DNA of 7,735 nt, taken from JAPHTQ01 sp051747405 (GTDB lineage: Bacteria > Pseudomonadota > Gammaproteobacteria > Thiohalomonadales > Thiohalomonadaceae). Every line of letters starts with the position of its first letter. Within the stretch, counting starts at the first letter, position 1. A program made the position numbers and the translations under genes. Shown here piece after piece: positions 6,185-7,735 of the stretch. The stretch lies in assembly GCA_051747405.1 (NCBI GenBank), contig JBNJGC010000127.1, forward strand, positions 1 through 7,735. Direction: 5' to 3'. The notes under the pieces were generated by a model. That model saw nothing but the letters and a program-made list of their open reading frames with translations. It was not told the origin of the DNA and did not search any database.

Positions 6185-6836
6185 TCAATTGATGGCCGCC
6201 ACCGAAACGGCACGCAATGAAATGTTCGCTATCCCCCAGTTGCAGGCAGGGGTAAGGGGCGAGATCAGTCTGGAGACCTACATGGCCTTTCTCACCCAGG
6301 CCTACCACCACGTCAAACACACCGTACCGCTGCTGATGGCCTGCGGCTCGCGCCTGCCGGCGGAGCCGGCGTGGCTGCGCAGCGCCATTATCGAGTACAT
6401 CGACGAGGAGAAGGGCCACGAGGAGTGGATCCTCGACGACATCCGCGCCTGCGGCGGCGATAGCGATGCGGTACGCCACGGCACCCCCGCGCCGCAGACC
6501 GAGGCGATGTGCGCCTACGCCTACCACACCATCGACCGTATCAACCCGGTGGCCTTCTTCGGCATGGTGCTGGTGCTGGAGGGGACCAGCGTAAAGATGG
6601 CCACCCAGGCGGCCGGGGCGATAAAACAGAGCCTCGGCCTGCCCGACAACGCCTTTAGCTACCTCACCTCCCACGGCGCCCTCGATATCGAGCACATGGG
6701 CTTTTTCGAGGGGCTGATGAACAAGATTGAGGAGCCGGCCACGCAGCAGCAGATCATCCACTGCGCCAACATGATGTACCACCTCTACGGCAACATCTTC
6801 CGCAGCCTGCCACTGAACAGGAGGGAAGCGGCATGA
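6171..6836 (+). CDS. Heme-oxygenase-like diiron oxidase/oxygenase (iron-containing redox enzyme family)
   Basis: The 221-residue, largely helical protein belongs to the TenA/heme-oxygenase-like fold group now called HDOs, which includes UndA (fatty acid to terminal alkene) and CADD. Likely metal ligands are visible: E80-x-x-H83 in DEEKGHEEW, E137 in VLVLEGTS, and H168-xxx-D172-xx-H175 in SHGALDIEHMGFF. The last matches the HxxxDxxH arrangement of CADD. The earlier block AYHHVKHTVPLL (44-55) is also characteristic. The TenA thiaminase cysteine pattern is not evident, so a thiamine role is unlikely. The start ATG 6171 has AAGGAG 6 nt upstream and lies inside the 3' end of the ligase gene. Given its neighbour, an acyl chain or acyl conjugate is the probable substrate. 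The actual reaction is unknown. Confidence 0.85.
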   Translation: MPFFDQLMAATETARNEMFAIPQLQAGVRGEISLETYMAFLTQAYHHVKHTVPLLMACGSRLPAEPAWLRSAIIEYIDEEKGHEEWILDDIRACGGDSDAVRHGTPAPQTEAMCAYAYHTIDRINPVAFFGMVLVLEGTSVKMATQAAGAIKQSLGLPDNAFSYLTSHGALDIEHMGFFEGLMNKIEEPATQQQIIHCANMMYHLYGNIFRSLPLNRREAA

Positions 6837-7645
6837 AGCTCAAGGATCAACGCATCATCCTCACCGGCGCCTCCGGCGGCATCGGTCGCCACCTGGCGCT
6901 GGAGCTGGCCGGGCAGGGCGCCCGCCTGGCCCTGGTGGGTCGGCGCATCGAGCCGCTGGTGGATCTGGCGAATAAGCTCCAAACCGCCACCGGCTTGGAG
7001 GCCGAGCCCATCGCCGCCGACCTGAGCACACAGCAGGGGCGTGACGCCCTGGTGGCCGAGGCGAATCGCCGCCTCGGTGGCGTCGACCTCCTCATCAACA
7101 ACGCCGGTGTAGTCGACTTTCACGACTTCAGCGAGCAGGACCCGGCGATGATCGAGCGCCTCTTCCAGACCAACCTGATGGCACCCATCCTGCTCACCCG
7201 CGCCCTGCTCCCCTCACTGCTGGAGCAGGGCCACGGTCGCATCGTCAATGTCGGCTCCACCTTCGGCACCATCGGCTTTGCCTACTTCGCCGCCTACTCC
7301 GGCAGCAAGTTCGCCCTGCGGGGTTTCTCCCAGGCGCTGCGGCGTGAGCTCGACGGCAGCGGCGTCAGCGTCAGCTACTTCGCCCCGCGCGCGGTCAAGA
7401 CCGCCGCCAACAGTGAGGCGGTCTACCGCATGGCCGATGCCATCAAGATGAACATGGACCCGCCCGATGCCGTGGCCAACTTTATCGTACAGAGCCTGCT
7501 CAAGCAGAAGAGCGAGGCCTACTTCGGCTGGCCGGAGAAGCTCTTCGCCCGCATCAACGCCATCCTGCCCGGCCTGGTCGACGGGGCGCTGCGCAAACAG
7601 AACCGCATCATGGGCAGATTCGCCCCGGGCCGCGCCCGCAGCTAA
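6833..7645 (+). CDS. Classical short-chain dehydrogenase/reductase (SDR)
   Basis: The 270-residue protein has a Rossmann fold with TGASGGIG (11-18) for cofactor binding, R37-R38 after the second strand, D63 and NNAG (89-92). The complete catalytic tetrad is N114, S142, Y155 and K159 (YSGSK). Two arginines after beta 2 favour NADPH over NADH. The last 50 residues are basic and partly hydrophobic (LFARINAILPGLVDGAL), possibly a lipid-binding or membrane-associating tail, as in SDRs acting on long-chain ketones or aldehydes. The start overlaps the upstream stop as ATGA, with AGGAGG ahead of it. In the operon it would reduce or oxidise the carbonyl or alcohol product of the preceding enzymes. The substrate is inferred only. 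Confidence 0.92.
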   Translation: MKLKDQRIILTGASGGIGRHLALELAGQGARLALVGRRIEPLVDLANKLQTATGLEAEPIAADLSTQQGRDALVAEANRRLGGVDLLINNAGVVDFHDFSEQDPAMIERLFQTNLMAPILLTRALLPSLLEQGHGRIVNVGSTFGTIGFAYFAAYSGSKFALRGFSQALRRELDGSGVSVSYFAPRAVKTAANSEAVYRMADAIKMNMDPPDAVANFIVQSLLKQKSEAYFGWPEKLFARINAILPGLVDGALRKQNRIMGRFAPGRARS

Positions 7646-7679
7646 CCACACAACACAGCTACAACTGGAGGTTAATACG

Positions 7680-7735
7680 ATGAAACAGACCCTGCGCAAC
7701 CTGTCACTACTGCTGCTCACCCTGCTGATCGGCCA
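7680..7735 (+). CDS. Start of an exported or membrane protein, cut by right edge
   Basis: Only 18 codons are visible: MKQTLRNLSLLLLTLLIG. The positively charged start followed by an unbroken Leu-rich stretch is a signal peptide or membrane anchor. GGAGGT (7667-7672) lies 7 nt before the ATG. The gap to the preceding stop is 34 bp with no terminator, so it probably belongs to the same operon. No family can be assigned from this fragment. An export or envelope step for the operon product would be consistent. Confidence 0.7.
   Translation, partial: MKQTLRNLSLLLLTLLIG

Overview
The window reads as chromosomal DNA of a GC-rich gammaproteobacterium. I infer this from the gene families present (a QseB/PmrA-type two-component system and a Vibrio-type 'thermostable hemolysin' homologue), the tight operon packing and the strong Shine-Dalgarno sites. 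Genus cannot be fixed from sequence alone. I see no mobile element, tRNA, rRNA or CRISPR array.

Left part (1-1613, minus strand). A membrane protein runs off the left edge (1-335). To its right, about 437-557, is a probable small regulatory RNA not previously marked by any reading frame. It has four GGA motifs, three of them placeable in hairpin loops, a perfect intrinsic terminator and an upstream promoter overlapped by a 17-bp palindrome. This is the architecture of CsrA/RsmA-sequestering RNAs (RsmX/Y/Z, CsrB type). Next comes a soluble PDC/Cache-domain sensor protein (648-1613).

Middle (1729-3689, plus strand). An OmpR-family response regulator and its membrane histidine kinase overlap by one base. 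They are divergent from the PDC gene across a short intergenic region.

Right part (3690-7735, plus strand). A 201-bp regulatory gap contains four CTTNAC hexamers spaced exactly 11 bp apart, the binding pattern of QseB/PmrA/PhoB-type regulators. They lead into a tightly coupled operon: a T_hemolysin-family (GNAT-like) protein, an AMP-forming acyl-CoA synthetase-like enzyme, a heme-oxygenase-like diiron oxygenase (HDO) and a short-chain dehydrogenase. An exported protein cut by the right edge follows. Start codons overlap preceding stops by 4, 14 and 4 bp.

Working model (inference): the two-component system senses an envelope signal and switches on the operon through the tandem repeats. The operon then activates a fatty acid, transfers it to an acceptor or tailors it, oxidises it at a diiron centre and performs an NAD(P)-dependent step. 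No product is known to me for this gene set. The ligase also carries Arg where the catalytic A10 lysine is expected, which makes its chemistry uncertain. The operon with its predicted regulator and the unannotated sRNA candidate are the two most interesting items.
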